DNA of 40,458 bases from Thermoleophilaceae bacterium (lineage in GTDB: Bacteria; Actinomycetota; Thermoleophilia; Solirubrobacterales; Thermoleophilaceae), in assembly GCA_019683805.1 (NCBI GenBank), contig JADGHQ010000018.1, forward strand, positions 1 to 40,458, written 5' to 3'. Positions within the stretch are counted from its first letter, which is position 1, and each line of letters opens with the position of its first letter. The notes below the pieces were generated by a model. That model worked only from the letters and a program-made list of their open reading frames with translations. It ran no database searches and was not told the DNA's origin. A program made the translations under genes and the position numbers. Shown here piece after piece: positions 23,221-30,888 of this stretch.

Positions 23221-24486
23221 TCATGCGCCTGCCTCCACCGGCTCGCCGGTCGCCTTCGCCGCCGCCTCGGCGACGGCCTTACGCCGCTCCGCGTACTCCT
23301 GGCGCTGCATGCGGGAGATCACAAGCCGCTGCACCTGGGCGGTGCCCTCGAAGATCTGGTAGATCTTGGCGTCCCTGAACCACTTCTCGAGCGGGCACTC
23401 GCTCGACTGGGCGTAGGGCCCGACGAGGTCCATCAGGGTGGTGGTGACCCACATCGCCACGTCGCCGCCCTTGAGCTTCGACATCGAGCCCTGGCCGCCG
23501 GTCATCGGCACGCCGTTGCGGCCCATCCAGGCGGCGCGCCACACGAGCAGGCGGGCGGCCTCGATCTCCGTCGCCACGTCCGCGAGCGTCTGCTGGATGC
23601 GCTGCTGCTCCATCAGCGGCTCGCCGTCCTCCTCGCGCTGCTCGAGGTGCTCGAGCGTCCACTCGTAGGCGGCCTGCGCGATCCCGAGCGCGGAGGCGCC
23701 GACGAACGGCCGCGTGATCTCGAACGTGGCGAGCGCGTTCGACGCCCTGCCGGTCGATTGGCCCGACCGCGCCCGCTCGAGCTTCGCGTTGAGCTTGTCC
23801 ATGCCGCCGAGCAGGTACTCGACGGGGATGCGGCAGTCCTCGAGCACGACCTCCCCGGTGTGGGAAGCGCGGATGCCGAGCTTGTCCTCCTTCTTGCCGG
23901 CTGAGAGGCCGGGCGTGCCCTTGGGGACGATGAAGGTCGCCTGGCCGCGGTGGCCGAGCTCGGGGTCGACCGTCGCCACCACGACGTTGACGTCGGCGAT
24001 CCCGCCGTTCGAGATGAAGATCTTGGTGCCGTTCAGGACCCACTCGTCGCCGTCGAGGCGCGCCGTGGTCCGCAGCGACTTGACGTCCGACCCCGCGCCC
24101 GCCTCGGTCACCGCGTAGGCGCCCAGTTTGATCTCGTCGCCGACGCCGTAGCACTCCGGCACCCACTGGGCGATCTGCTCGGGCGTGCCGGACGAGGCGA
24201 TGCCCGCCGCGGCGAGCGACGAGGCGGAGATCGCGAGCGCGATGCCGGCGCAGCCCCAGTGCAGCTCCTCGGCGTAGATCACGCCGAACAGCCCGCCCGG
24301 GTCGGAGGCGACCTTCTCGAGGTACTCCATCCCGTGCAGCTTCCAGCGCCGCGCCTCCCTCAGCACCTCCCACGGCGTGGACTGCTCGCGGTCGTGCTTC
24401 GCCGCGGCCGGCCGGATCACCTCACGGGCGAACCGCCGGCAGTACTGCTGCCACTCGATCTGCTCGTCGCTGAGTCGGAAATCCAC
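23221..24486 (-). CDS. Acyl-CoA dehydrogenase
   Basis: A 421-residue FAD enzyme that introduces the alpha-beta double bond into acyl-CoA. Landmarks are YAVTEAGAGSDVKSLRT, WVLNGTKIFISNGG (FAD and substrate binding), LGIRASHTGEVVLEDCRIP, and the catalytic Glu in YQIFEGTAQVQRLVISR. The middle GGQGSMSKLKGGDVAMW is also family-typical. The start is GTG at 24486 with AGAGG five bases upstream. It has a C-terminal Ala/Glu tail. It is the first gene of a two-gene unit with the ferredoxin and faces the divergent lipoprotein gene across an operator at 24542-24557 that is shared with the thiolase promoter region. Confidence 0.96.
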   Translation of the reverse strand: MDFRLSDEQIEWQQYCRRFAREVIRPAAAKHDREQSTPWEVLREARRWKLHGMEYLEKVASDPGGLFGVIYAEELHWGCAGIALAISASSLAAAGIASSGTPEQIAQWVPECYGVGDEIKLGAYAVTEAGAGSDVKSLRTTARLDGDEWVLNGTKIFISNGGIADVNVVVATVDPELGHRGQATFIVPKGTPGLSAGKKEDKLGIRASHTGEVVLEDCRIPVEYLLGGMDKLNAKLERARSGQSTGRASNALATFEITRPFVGASALGIAQAAYEWTLEHLEQREEDGEPLMEQQRIQQTLADVATEIEAARLLVWRAAWMGRNGVPMTGGQGSMSKLKGGDVAMWVTTTLMDLVGPYAQSSECPLEKWFRDAKIYQIFEGTAQVQRLVISRMQRQEYAERRKAVAEAAAKATGEPVEAGA

Positions 24487-24541
24487 CTGAGCCTCTTTCG
24501 CTGCCTGCCCGCGCCCGGCCTGTCCGGCACCGCAGAGCCGA

Positions 24542-24557
24542 TTGACTGACGAGTCAA
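24542..24557. promoter_or_regulatory. Fatty-acid-type operator, copy 1
   Basis: TTGACT-GACG-AGTCAA is a perfect 6-bp inverted repeat in the divergent region between the acyl-CoA dehydrogenase (minus) and the lipoprotein (plus). TTGACT doubles as a -35 on both strands. The same core, GACT-GRCG-AGTCAAC, occurs at 29745-29759, so one regulator probably binds both. The spacing fits a TetR-type beta-oxidation repressor (inference). Confidence 0.7.
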
Positions 24558-24617
24558 CGAACCGGAGGATACTGCCCCAGCCGGCGCTTCCGAGGCGCGC
24601 GTTATCGTCCGGGCGAG

Positions 24618-25781
24618 GTGGCTCGGCTCCTCACCATCGCCGTCCTTGTCTGCGCGCTCGCGCTCGCCGGCTGCTCGCTCAACGACGAGCAGGGCGGCAC
24701 GCCTGGCGCCGCCCCCACAGGAGGCGACGGCCAGGCCACCCGGCAGCTCGGCTTCCCAGCCGCGACGAAGAACACGACGCGCATCCCGGGCGCGGACCCG
24801 GCCGAGGACGCCGCGGGCGCCGCGAGCGCCGTCTTCCCCGCCACGAGCGCCGCGAGCAGGCCGCACGCCGTCGCGCTCGTCGACCGCTCGGACTGGGCCG
24901 GGGCGATCGCGGCCGCGGTGCTCATGGCGCGCCCGCTCGAGGCGCCGACGCTCCTTACGGACGGAGGCGGCGTGCCGTCGGTCACGCGCCGGGCGCTCGA
25001 ACGGCTCTCGCCGCGCGGCGCGGACCTGGCGCGGGGCGCGCAAGTGATCCGCGTCGGCTCGGACGTAGCGGCGCCCGACGGCTACCGCAGCACCGTCATC
25101 GAGGGCAGCGACCCGTTCGCGCTGGCCGCCGCCGTCGACCGCTTCGCCTCGGCCGTCCGCGGCAGGCCGACGAGCGAGGTGATGGTCGCCTCGGGCGAGC
25201 GGGCCGACTTCGCGATGCCCGCCGCCGCCTACGCGGCGCGCGCCGGCGTCCCGATCCTGTACGCGCGGCAGAGCTCGCTTCCCGCCGCGACCAGGCGCGC
25301 GATCCAGACCCACGACCGCCCCGACATCTATGTGATCGGGCCAGAGCAGGCGATCGGAAAGGCGGTCGAGCGGCAGCTCGCCGCGCTCGGCGCGGTCCAC
25401 CGCATCGAGGGCCCCACGCCGGTGGAGACGGCGATCGCGCTCGCGCGCTACCGCCACGCCGGGTTCGGCTGGGGGATCACCGTGCCCGGCCAGAACTTCA
25501 CGCTCGCGCGCGCCTCGCGGCCACTCGACGCGGCGGCCGCGGCCACGCTCGGGGGGCGCGGCGTGTTCGCGCCGCTGCTTGTGACCTACGGCGCGGCGAC
25601 GCTCCCCCGCCCGCTCGAGAGCTACCTGCTCGACGTCCAGCCCGGCTACCAGGACGACCCCAACGACAGCGTCTTCAACCACGTCTGGATCCTGGGCGAC
25701 GAGAGCGCCGTCTCGGCGGGAGTCCAGGGGCGGCTCGACGAGATCACGGAGCTCGTGCCGGTCCAGCTCGGCCGGCCGTGA
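24618..25781 (+). CDS. Putative lipoprotein with cell-wall-binding repeat-2-like domains
   Basis: A 387-residue exported protein. Residues 1-19 are a lipoprotein signal (LLTIAVLVCALALAGC) with lipobox LAGC, so Lgt should lipidate it. A Gly/Thr/Ala-rich linker follows. The rest resembles degenerate cell-wall-binding repeat 2 (CWB2) modules: VALVDRSDWAGAIAAAVLMA with APTLLTDGG, then MVASGERADFAMPAAAYAAR with VPILYARQ, IYVIGPEQAIGKAVERQLAA, and a final VWILGDESAVSAGVQGRL. The alternation of hydrophobic strands and Ala-rich helices matches that fold. The GTG start at 24618 was chosen because it begins the signal peptide. The family call is from memory and moderate; surface anchoring is better supported. 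Confidence 0.75.
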   Translation: MARLLTIAVLVCALALAGCSLNDEQGGTPGAAPTGGDGQATRQLGFPAATKNTTRIPGADPAEDAAGAASAVFPATSAASRPHAVALVDRSDWAGAIAAAVLMARPLEAPTLLTDGGGVPSVTRRALERLSPRGADLARGAQVIRVGSDVAAPDGYRSTVIEGSDPFALAAAVDRFASAVRGRPTSEVMVASGERADFAMPAAAYAARAGVPILYARQSSLPAATRRAIQTHDRPDIYVIGPEQAIGKAVERQLAALGAVHRIEGPTPVETAIALARYRHAGFGWGITVPGQNFTLARASRPLDAAAAATLGGRGVFAPLLVTYGAATLPRPLESYLLDVQPGYQDDPNDSVFNHVWILGDESAVSAGVQGRLDEITELVPVQLGRP

Positions 25782-25839
25782 GGCGCCGCGAGGCTCCTGC
25801 CCGGTCTCCCTCCGCCGCCCTGAGATACCCTGCCGGGCG

Positions 25840-26115
25840 ATGAGCGAATTCGAGCGACCCGACCGCCTCCAGCGCGAGCCGACCGTCGAGGACGTGCGCG
25901 AGCTGGTGGGCGCGTCCACCCCCCACTTCGCGCTCCACGTCCGCAACCGCATCCGGAACCTGATCGCGGGGCTGCCGGAGGATCATCCGGCGCGGGTCGA
26001 GGGCGAGCGCGAGATCGCCCGGCTCGAGCGGATCGCGTTCGAGGGCGAGCATCGCGGGCAGCCGTCCGCCCCGGGCGAGCGCCCGTTGCCGAGCATCGAG
26101 CTGCCGGCGAGGTGA
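25840..26115 (+). CDS. Small charged protein of unknown function
   Basis: A 91-residue acidic/basic protein with no membrane segment or signal. It starts MSEFERPDRLQREPTVED, and the middle (VRELVGASTPHFALHVRNRI) is probably helical and contains two His residues. The tail is Pro/Arg-rich. TGAGATACCC lies 8-11 bp before the ATG and may be an extended -10, again with a very short leader. Codon use is normal for the window, so I take it as real. I do not recognise a family. It sits 58 bp after the lipoprotein and ends before a hairpin shared with the convergent acyl-CoA dehydrogenase operon. Confidence 0.75.
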   Translation: MSEFERPDRLQREPTVEDVRELVGASTPHFALHVRNRIRNLIAGLPEDHPARVEGEREIARLERIAFEGEHRGQPSAPGERPLPSIELPAR

Positions 26116-26120
26116 GCTGC

Positions 26121-26150
26121 GGCCCCGGCGGGCGCGCCGCGCGCCGGGCC
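26121..26150. terminator. GC-rich hairpin between convergent genes
   Basis: GGCCCCGGCG (26121-26130) pairs with CGCCGGGCC (26142-26150), nine pairs with a single bulged C, around an 11-nt loop. It lies 5 bp after the stop at 26115 and 23 bp from the convergent acyl-CoA dehydrogenase end. There is no T-run. Confidence 0.45.
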
Positions 26151-26173
26151 TGGCGGAGCCTTCGCGGCGCGGG

Positions 26174-27193
26174 CTAGACCGCGGCGGTGTCGCGCGCCAG
26201 GCCGGCGAGCTCCGCGACGCGATCGCGGTGCTCGCTCGCGCTTCCGAAGAGCGTGCCGTTCGTGCGCGCGCGCTTGAGGAAGAAGTGCAGGTCGTGCTCC
26301 CAGGTGAAGCCGATGCCGCCGTGCACCTGGAGCGACGACGCCGTCACGCGCCAGCCCGCGTCGGCCGCGTAGGCCTTCGCCATCGAGGCGGCGAGCGGGA
26401 GCGTCTCGGGCTCGTTGTCGGCGACCCAGCCCGCGTAGTAGGTCGCCGAGCGCGCGCCCTCGGTCTCGAGCAGCATCTGCGCGCAGCGGTGCGACACGGC
26501 CTGGTAGGCGCCGATCGGGCGGTCGAACTGCTTGCGGTCCTTCGCGTACTCGACCGCCATCTCGAGCGCGCGCTGGCAGATCCCGACCTGCTCGGCGGCG
26601 ATCGCGATCTCGATCCGGTCGAGCGCCGGGCCGATCTCCCCCGGCAGTGCCTCTCCGGCCCCGTTGGGACGCACCGTCGCGTAGCGGCGCGTGGAGTCGA
26701 TCGTCTCGCGCGGCTCACGCTCGAGCGATGGCCCCTCGTGGAGGGTCGCGCTGTCGCCGTCGACGAGGATCACGACCTCGGCCGAGTCGCCGTCGGGGAC
26801 GAGCAGCGCCTCGCCGTTCCTGACGACGCCCACCGCGCCACGCGCCTCGCCGGAGGCGATCCCGGGCAGCCAGCGCTCCTTCTGCGCGTCGCTGCCGGCG
26901 TGTTGCAGGACGAGGCCGGCGGCGGCGTTCGAGAGGAACGGCGCCGGCGCGAGCGAGTAGCCGAGCTCCTCCATCACGATCACGAGCTCGACCGCGCCGA
27001 GCCCCTGGCCGCCGTGCGCCTCGTCGACGAAGATCCCGGGCCAGCCGAGCTCGGAGAGCTCGCGCCAGAGCGAGTCGTCGTACTCGCCCCGCTCGGCGAG
27101 CTCGCGCACCTTGTCCGGCCTGAAGCGCGAGGCGAGGAAGTCGCGCGCCGTGCGCTTGATCGCCTGCTGGTCGTCGGTGAAGTCGAAGTTCAT
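26174..27193 (-). CDS. Acyl-CoA dehydrogenase-like subunit, catalytic base not seen
   Basis: A 339-residue acyl-CoA dehydrogenase family protein, shorter than the usual 380-400. N-terminal (MNFDFTDDQQAIKRTARDFL) and C-terminal domains are clear: YAKDRKQFDRPIGAYQAVSH, MAKAYAADAGWRVTASSLQVHGG cut here to LQVHGGIGFTWEHDLHFFLK, and a final RTNGTLFGSASEHRDRVAEL. The middle beta domain is reduced (DGDSAEVVILVDGDSATL), and the usual EGTxxI catalytic Glu segment is absent. It is encoded 13 bp after a full-length acyl-CoA dehydrogenase. This matches the heteromeric actinobacterial pairs in which one subunit lacks the base (inference). Confidence 0.9.
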   Translation of the reverse strand: MNFDFTDDQQAIKRTARDFLASRFRPDKVRELAERGEYDDSLWRELSELGWPGIFVDEAHGGQGLGAVELVIVMEELGYSLAPAPFLSNAAAGLVLQHAGSDAQKERWLPGIASGEARGAVGVVRNGEALLVPDGDSAEVVILVDGDSATLHEGPSLEREPRETIDSTRRYATVRPNGAGEALPGEIGPALDRIEIAIAAEQVGICQRALEMAVEYAKDRKQFDRPIGAYQAVSHRCAQMLLETEGARSATYYAGWVADNEPETLPLAASMAKAYAADAGWRVTASSLQVHGGIGFTWEHDLHFFLKRARTNGTLFGSASEHRDRVAELAGLARDTAAV

Positions 27194-27206
27194 GCGGGCT
27201 CCTCGC

Positions 27207-28343
27207 TCAGCGCATCCGCGGCAGCCCGAGGACGCGCTCGGCGATGATGTTCTTGAGGATCTCGGTGGTGCCGCCCTCGATCGAGTTGGCGCGGGCGCGC
27301 AGGAAGCGGTAGGTCCAGTGCGAGTCGGCGAGCGGGGCCTCCTCGCCGCGGATCTCCATCGCGAGCTCGGTGAGCGCCTGGTTGATGTCCGACCACTGCC
27401 ACTTCGGCAGCGAGCCCTCCGGGCCGGGAATGCCGTGCTTCATCTGGTGGGTGAGGCCGCGGTAGGCGTTCAGCCGCAGCGTCTCCGCCTCGATGTAGAG
27501 CTGGCCGATGCGCTGGCGGATCAGCGGGTCGTCGGCCACGCCGCGCTCCTTCGCCAGCTCGATCAGCTCGCCGAGCGCGATCTTGACCGAGATCGCCGAG
27601 CCGAACGCGAGGCCGGCGCGCTCGTGCATGAGCGTCGTTATCGCGACCTTCCAGCCGTCGCCCGGCTGGCCGATCACGTTCTCGTCGGGGATCCGGGCCT
27701 CCTCGAAGAAGAGCTCGTTGAACTCCGCCTCGCCGGTGATCTGGCGCAACGGCCGGACCTGGACGCCCTCCTGCTCCATGTCGAGGATGAAGTAGGTGAG
27801 GCCCCTGTGCTTGGGCGCGTCCGTGTCGGTGCGGGCGAGGAGCATGCACCACTTCGCCTCGTGGGCGAAGGTCGTCCACACCTTCTGGCCCGTCACGATC
27901 CACTCGCCGTTCGACTTGACGGCCTTCGTCTTGAGCGAGGCGAGGTCGGATCCCGACTCGGGCTCCGAGAAGCCCTGGCACCAGATCTCGTCGGCCGAGA
28001 GGATCGGCTCGAGCCAGCGCCGCTTCTGCTCGTCGGTCCCGTGGGCGATCACGACCGGGCCGCCCATCACCAGCCCGAGCACGTTGGCCGTCATCGGCGC
28101 GCGGGCGCGGGCCATCTCCTCGTTGAAGATGGCCTGCTCGATCAGCGTGGCGCCGCGCCCGCCGTACTCCCTGGGCCAGCTCAGGCCGGCGTAGCCCGCG
28201 GCGTGCAGCTTCCGCTGCCACTCCCTGCGGAACTCGAAGGCGGCGTCGTCGCCGGACGGCTCGGGGCCGGGGTTGTTCTCCTCGAGCCAGGCGCGAAGCT
28301 CGTCGCGGAAGGCTGTCTCCTGAGGGGAAAGCGTCAGGTCCAC
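27207..28343 (-). CDS. Acyl-CoA dehydrogenase, catalytic subunit of a pair
   Basis: A 378-residue acyl-CoA dehydrogenase. It contains QGFSEPESGSDLASLKTKAV, WIVTGQKVWTTFAHEA, ITGEAEFNELFFEEARIPDE, and the catalytic Glu in SIEGGTTEILKNIIAERVLG. The start is GTG at 28343 (MDLTLSPQETAF), the normal N-terminus; the frame gives no better upstream start. It is the promoter-proximal gene of a two-gene unit with the shorter paralogue. Such pairs in mycobacteria act on sterol or branched side-chain CoA esters; substrate here is unknown. Confidence 0.95.
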   Translation of the reverse strand: MDLTLSPQETAFRDELRAWLEENNPGPEPSGDDAAFEFRREWQRKLHAAGYAGLSWPREYGGRGATLIEQAIFNEEMARARAPMTANVLGLVMGGPVVIAHGTDEQKRRWLEPILSADEIWCQGFSEPESGSDLASLKTKAVKSNGEWIVTGQKVWTTFAHEAKWCMLLARTDTDAPKHRGLTYFILDMEQEGVQVRPLRQITGEAEFNELFFEEARIPDENVIGQPGDGWKVAITTLMHERAGLAFGSAISVKIALGELIELAKERGVADDPLIRQRIGQLYIEAETLRLNAYRGLTHQMKHGIPGPEGSLPKWQWSDINQALTELAMEIRGEEAPLADSHWTYRFLRARANSIEGGTTEILKNIIAERVLGLPRMR

Positions 28344-28369
28344 GTGGCGGCCATCCTACACATCCGATA

Positions 28370-28397
28370 CACAAGCGGGTTGTGACTCGCGAGCGAC
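28370..28397. promoter_or_regulatory. Dyads upstream of the paired acyl-CoA dehydrogenases
   Basis: CACAA-GCGGG-TTGTG (28370-28384) is a perfect 5-bp inverted repeat. Overlapping it, GACTCGCGAGCGAC (28384-28397) matches the GACT-GRCG-AGTC operator in its left half and core but not in the right arm. On the minus strand TAGGAT (28358-28353) is a -10 candidate 9 bp before the GTG. A degenerate third site of the local lipid regulon is possible but weak. Confidence 0.3.
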
Positions 28398-28449
28398 GCG
28401 CCCGCTGGGCGGGCGGCGCGCGCGAGGCGCACGCCGCCGCTCCCGGCGG

Positions 28450-29652
28450 TCAGATCCTCTGGATGATCGTGCCGGTGCCGAGTCCGCCGCCGCAGCACAT
28501 CGTCACGAGGCCGACCTCCTTGTCGGAGCGCTCGAGCTCGTGCAGCAGCGTGGTGATCAGGCGCGCGCCGGTCGAGCCGAGCGGGTGCCCGAGCGCGATC
28601 GCGCCGCCGTTCACGTTCACGCGGTCCATGTCCGGGTCGAGCTCCCGGCGCCAGGCCGCCACGACCGACGCGAACGCCTCGTTGATCTCCACGAGGTCGA
28701 TGTCGGCCATGGTCATCCCGTTGCGCTCGAGCAGCTTCTTCGTGGCCGGGATCGGGCCGGTCAGCATGATCACCGGGTCCACGCCGACGGTCGTCTGGTC
28801 GACGATCCGCGCGCGCGGCTTGAGGCCGAGCGCCTCCGCCTTGCGGCGCTCCATCAGCAGCACCGACGCGGCGCCGTCCGAGATCTGCGAGGAGTTGCCC
28901 GCCGTGATCTTGAGGTTCTCCTCGCCCCCGACGTAGCTCGCGGCGGCCGGGAACGCGGGCTTGAGCTGCGCCAGCACCTCGAGCGTCGTGTCGGGGCGGA
29001 TGCCCTGGTCGGTCACGTAGGTGTCGCCGTTCACCGAGAACGGCACGATCTCGCGCTCGAAGCGGCCCTCCTCGGTCGCCCGCGCGGCGTTGCGGTGCGA
29101 GCGCACGCCGATCTCGTCGAGCTCGGAGCGCGGGATCTCCCAGCGGTCGGCGATCATCTCGGCGGAGATGCCCTGCGGCACGAGGTTGTAGCGGGCCATC
29201 AGCTCCTCGGGCCAGGGCGTGCCGACATCGTCCACCCACTTGAACCCGATGCCCATCGGGATGTGGCCCATGTGCTCGACGCCCGAGCCGATCACGCAGT
29301 CGTGCACGCCCGAGGCGATCAGAGCCGCGGCGAAGTTCACCGCCTGCTGGGCGGAGCCGCACTGGCGGTCGACGGTGGTGGCCGGCGTCTCCATCGGCAG
29401 GCCCGCCTGCAGCCAGGCGTTGCGCCCGATGTTGAACATCTGCTCGCCGTACTGCTGCACGCAGCCGGTGATCACGTCCTCCACCTCGGAGGCGTCGATG
29501 CCCGCCCGCGAGATCACCTCGGTGTAGGTCTTGCCGAGCAGCTCGTTGGGGTGCGTGTCCTTGTAGTAGCCCTTCTCGGGGTGCCCCCGCCCGATCGGCG
29601 TCCTGACCGCCTCGACGATCACGACCTCGCGGCCGTTGTCCTTCATCGGCAT
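28450..29652 (-). CDS. Thiolase (acetyl-CoA C-acyltransferase)
   Basis: A 400-residue thiolase that cleaves 3-oxoacyl-CoA with CoA (or condenses two acetyl-CoA). The nucleophilic Cys is C98 in VDRQCGSAQQAVNFAA. Further motifs are NSSQISDGAASVLLM, EINEAFASVVAAW, the His motif GGAIALGHPLGSTGARL, and the second active Cys in MCCGGGLGTG. The start at 29652 (MPMKDNG) is chosen because GGAGG lies six bases upstream; the upstream ATG at 29679 would bury it. It is divergent from 3-hydroxyacyl-CoA dehydrogenase with a shared operator between, and precedes the paired acyl-CoA dehydrogenases. Confidence 0.97.
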   Translation of the reverse strand: MPMKDNGREVVIVEAVRTPIGRGHPEKGYYKDTHPNELLGKTYTEVISRAGIDASEVEDVITGCVQQYGEQMFNIGRNAWLQAGLPMETPATTVDRQCGSAQQAVNFAAALIASGVHDCVIGSGVEHMGHIPMGIGFKWVDDVGTPWPEELMARYNLVPQGISAEMIADRWEIPRSELDEIGVRSHRNAARATEEGRFEREIVPFSVNGDTYVTDQGIRPDTTLEVLAQLKPAFPAAASYVGGEENLKITAGNSSQISDGAASVLLMERRKAEALGLKPRARIVDQTTVGVDPVIMLTGPIPATKKLLERNGMTMADIDLVEINEAFASVVAAWRRELDPDMDRVNVNGGAIALGHPLGSTGARLITTLLHELERSDKEVGLVTMCCGGGLGTGTIIQRI

Positions 29653-29743
29653 CTCGTTCCTCCGGAAGCTGTGTCTCAAGCCGGGTGGAGCGCTGCGCTC
29701 GGCGACACCGCACGCCGCGCCTCTTCTGGCTACTCTACCCGAC

Positions 29744-29759
29744 CGACTGGCGAGTCAAC
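29744..29759. promoter_or_regulatory. Fatty-acid-type operator, copy 2
   Basis: CGACT-GGCG-AGTCAAC, with GACT (29745-29748) and AGTC (29753-29756) as inverted arms, lies between the divergent thiolase and 3-hydroxyacyl-CoA dehydrogenase genes, 12 bp before the latter's GTG. Twelve of thirteen core positions match copy 1 at 24542-24557. On the minus strand TTGACT acts as a -35, with TAGAGT 15 bp further as a possible -10 for the thiolase. Confidence 0.65.
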
Positions 29760-29771
29760 CAAGGCTGACCG

Positions 29772-30554
29772 GTGGATAGAGCAAAGCTGACCGAGCGGTT
29801 GGGGATCGCGGGCAGCGGGGCGATCGCGACAGGCCTCGCGCGGCTCGCGGGACCCCACGGGGACGTCTCGCTGTGGGCGCGCAGCGACTCCTCCGCCGAG
29901 CGTGCGCGCGCCCGGCTCGACGGCGTGGCGAAGGTCACGACGGACCTCGCGGAGCTGGACGGCTGCACCATGATCGTGGAGGCGATCGTCGAGGATCCCG
30001 AGGCGAAGGCGGAGCTTCTGCGGAAGCTCCACGACCTCGCGCACGAGAACACGATCATCGCCTCGACCACCTCGTCGCTCTCGGTGACCGAGCTCGCGCA
30101 GGCGAGCGGCCGGCCCGAGCGCGTGGTGGGCCTGCACGTGTTCAACCCGGTCGAGAAGATGGCGCTCGTCGAGCTCGCGTTCCCCGAGCAGGCGAGCGAG
30201 GACACGCGCGCGCGGGCGCGGGCGATCTGCGAGGAGCTCGGCAAGACGGCGGTCGAGGTGCCGGACACGCCCGGCTTCGTGGTCAACCGCCTGCTCTTCC
30301 CCTACCTCTTCGATGCCGTGCGCCTGATGGACGAGACGGGCCTCGAGCCGAAGGCGATCGACCAGTGCATGAAGCTCGGCGCGGGGCACCCGATGGGGCC
30401 GCTCGCGCTGCTCGACTTCGTCGGCGTGGACGTGTCGATCGCCATCGGCGAGTCGATCGGCGCCGACGTGCCGGAGCGGCTGCGCAAGCTGCAGGCGCAG
30501 GGCAGGCTCGGCCGCAAGACGGGCGCGGGCTTCTACGAGTACGACAAGCGCTGA
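29772..30554 (+). CDS. 3-hydroxyacyl-CoA dehydrogenase family protein
   Basis: A 260-residue NAD-dependent dehydrogenase of the HBD/PaaH type that oxidises 3-hydroxyacyl-CoA to 3-oxoacyl-CoA, the step before thiolase. The Rossmann motif is GIAGSGAIATGLA. It is followed by VEAIVEDPEAKAELLRKL, IIASTTSSLSVTELA, the catalytic HVFNPVEKMALVEL, the conserved TPGFVVNRLLFPYL, and the C-terminal GAGHPMGPLALLDFVGVD with GRKTGAGFYEY. It is about 20 residues shorter than the usual form, mostly in the N-terminal domain. The GTG at 29772 has no clear ribosome site; the operator lies directly in front. Confidence 0.95.
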   Translation: MDRAKLTERLGIAGSGAIATGLARLAGPHGDVSLWARSDSSAERARARLDGVAKVTTDLAELDGCTMIVEAIVEDPEAKAELLRKLHDLAHENTIIASTTSSLSVTELAQASGRPERVVGLHVFNPVEKMALVELAFPEQASEDTRARARAICEELGKTAVEVPDTPGFVVNRLLFPYLFDAVRLMDETGLEPKAIDQCMKLGAGHPMGPLALLDFVGVDVSIAIGESIGADVPERLRKLQAQGRLGRKTGAGFYEYDKR

Positions 30555-30574
30555 GGCGCGGCGCGGCCCCGCCC

Positions 30575-30850
30575 CTACGCGCGCTTGCGCCGCGCCGGCC
30601 GGCGATCGAGCGCGCGCGACGGGCTGAGCCCAGCGGCGAGATCCCAGACGACGTCCGCCTCCCCGATCCCCTGCAGGCGCGCGAGCTCTGCGACCCGGTC
30701 CCAGTCGAGCTGCGCCTCGGGCAGCTCGTCCCAGCGCGCGAGCTCGAGCGCCTCGAGCGCGCCGGCCAGCGACGGGCCGACCTCCCCCTGCGCCTCGATC
30801 AGCGCGCGCACGGCGTCGCGCTGGGAGTCGCTGAGCCTGACTGACCACAT
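30575..30850 (-). CDS. Small helical protein downstream of the CBS membrane protein
   Basis: A 91-residue soluble protein of unknown function, MWSVRLSDSQRDAVRALIEA at the start, acidic in the middle (ALELARWDELPEAQLDWDRV) and basic at the C-terminus (ALDRRPARRKRA). The ATG at 30850 has AGGAGG eight bases upstream, one of the best ribosome sites in the window, which argues that it is real although it lies within a longer open frame of the opposite codon phase. It is 38 bp after the CorC-like gene in the same direction and converges on the 3-hydroxyacyl-CoA dehydrogenase with a 20-bp gap. Confidence 0.75.
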   Translation of the reverse strand: MWSVRLSDSQRDAVRALIEAQGEVGPSLAGALEALELARWDELPEAQLDWDRVAELARLQGIGEADVVWDLAAGLSPSRALDRRPARRKRA

Positions 30851-30888
30851 CGGCAAGACCTCCTGGGGTGCGATCTTGCCGAGCGAAC

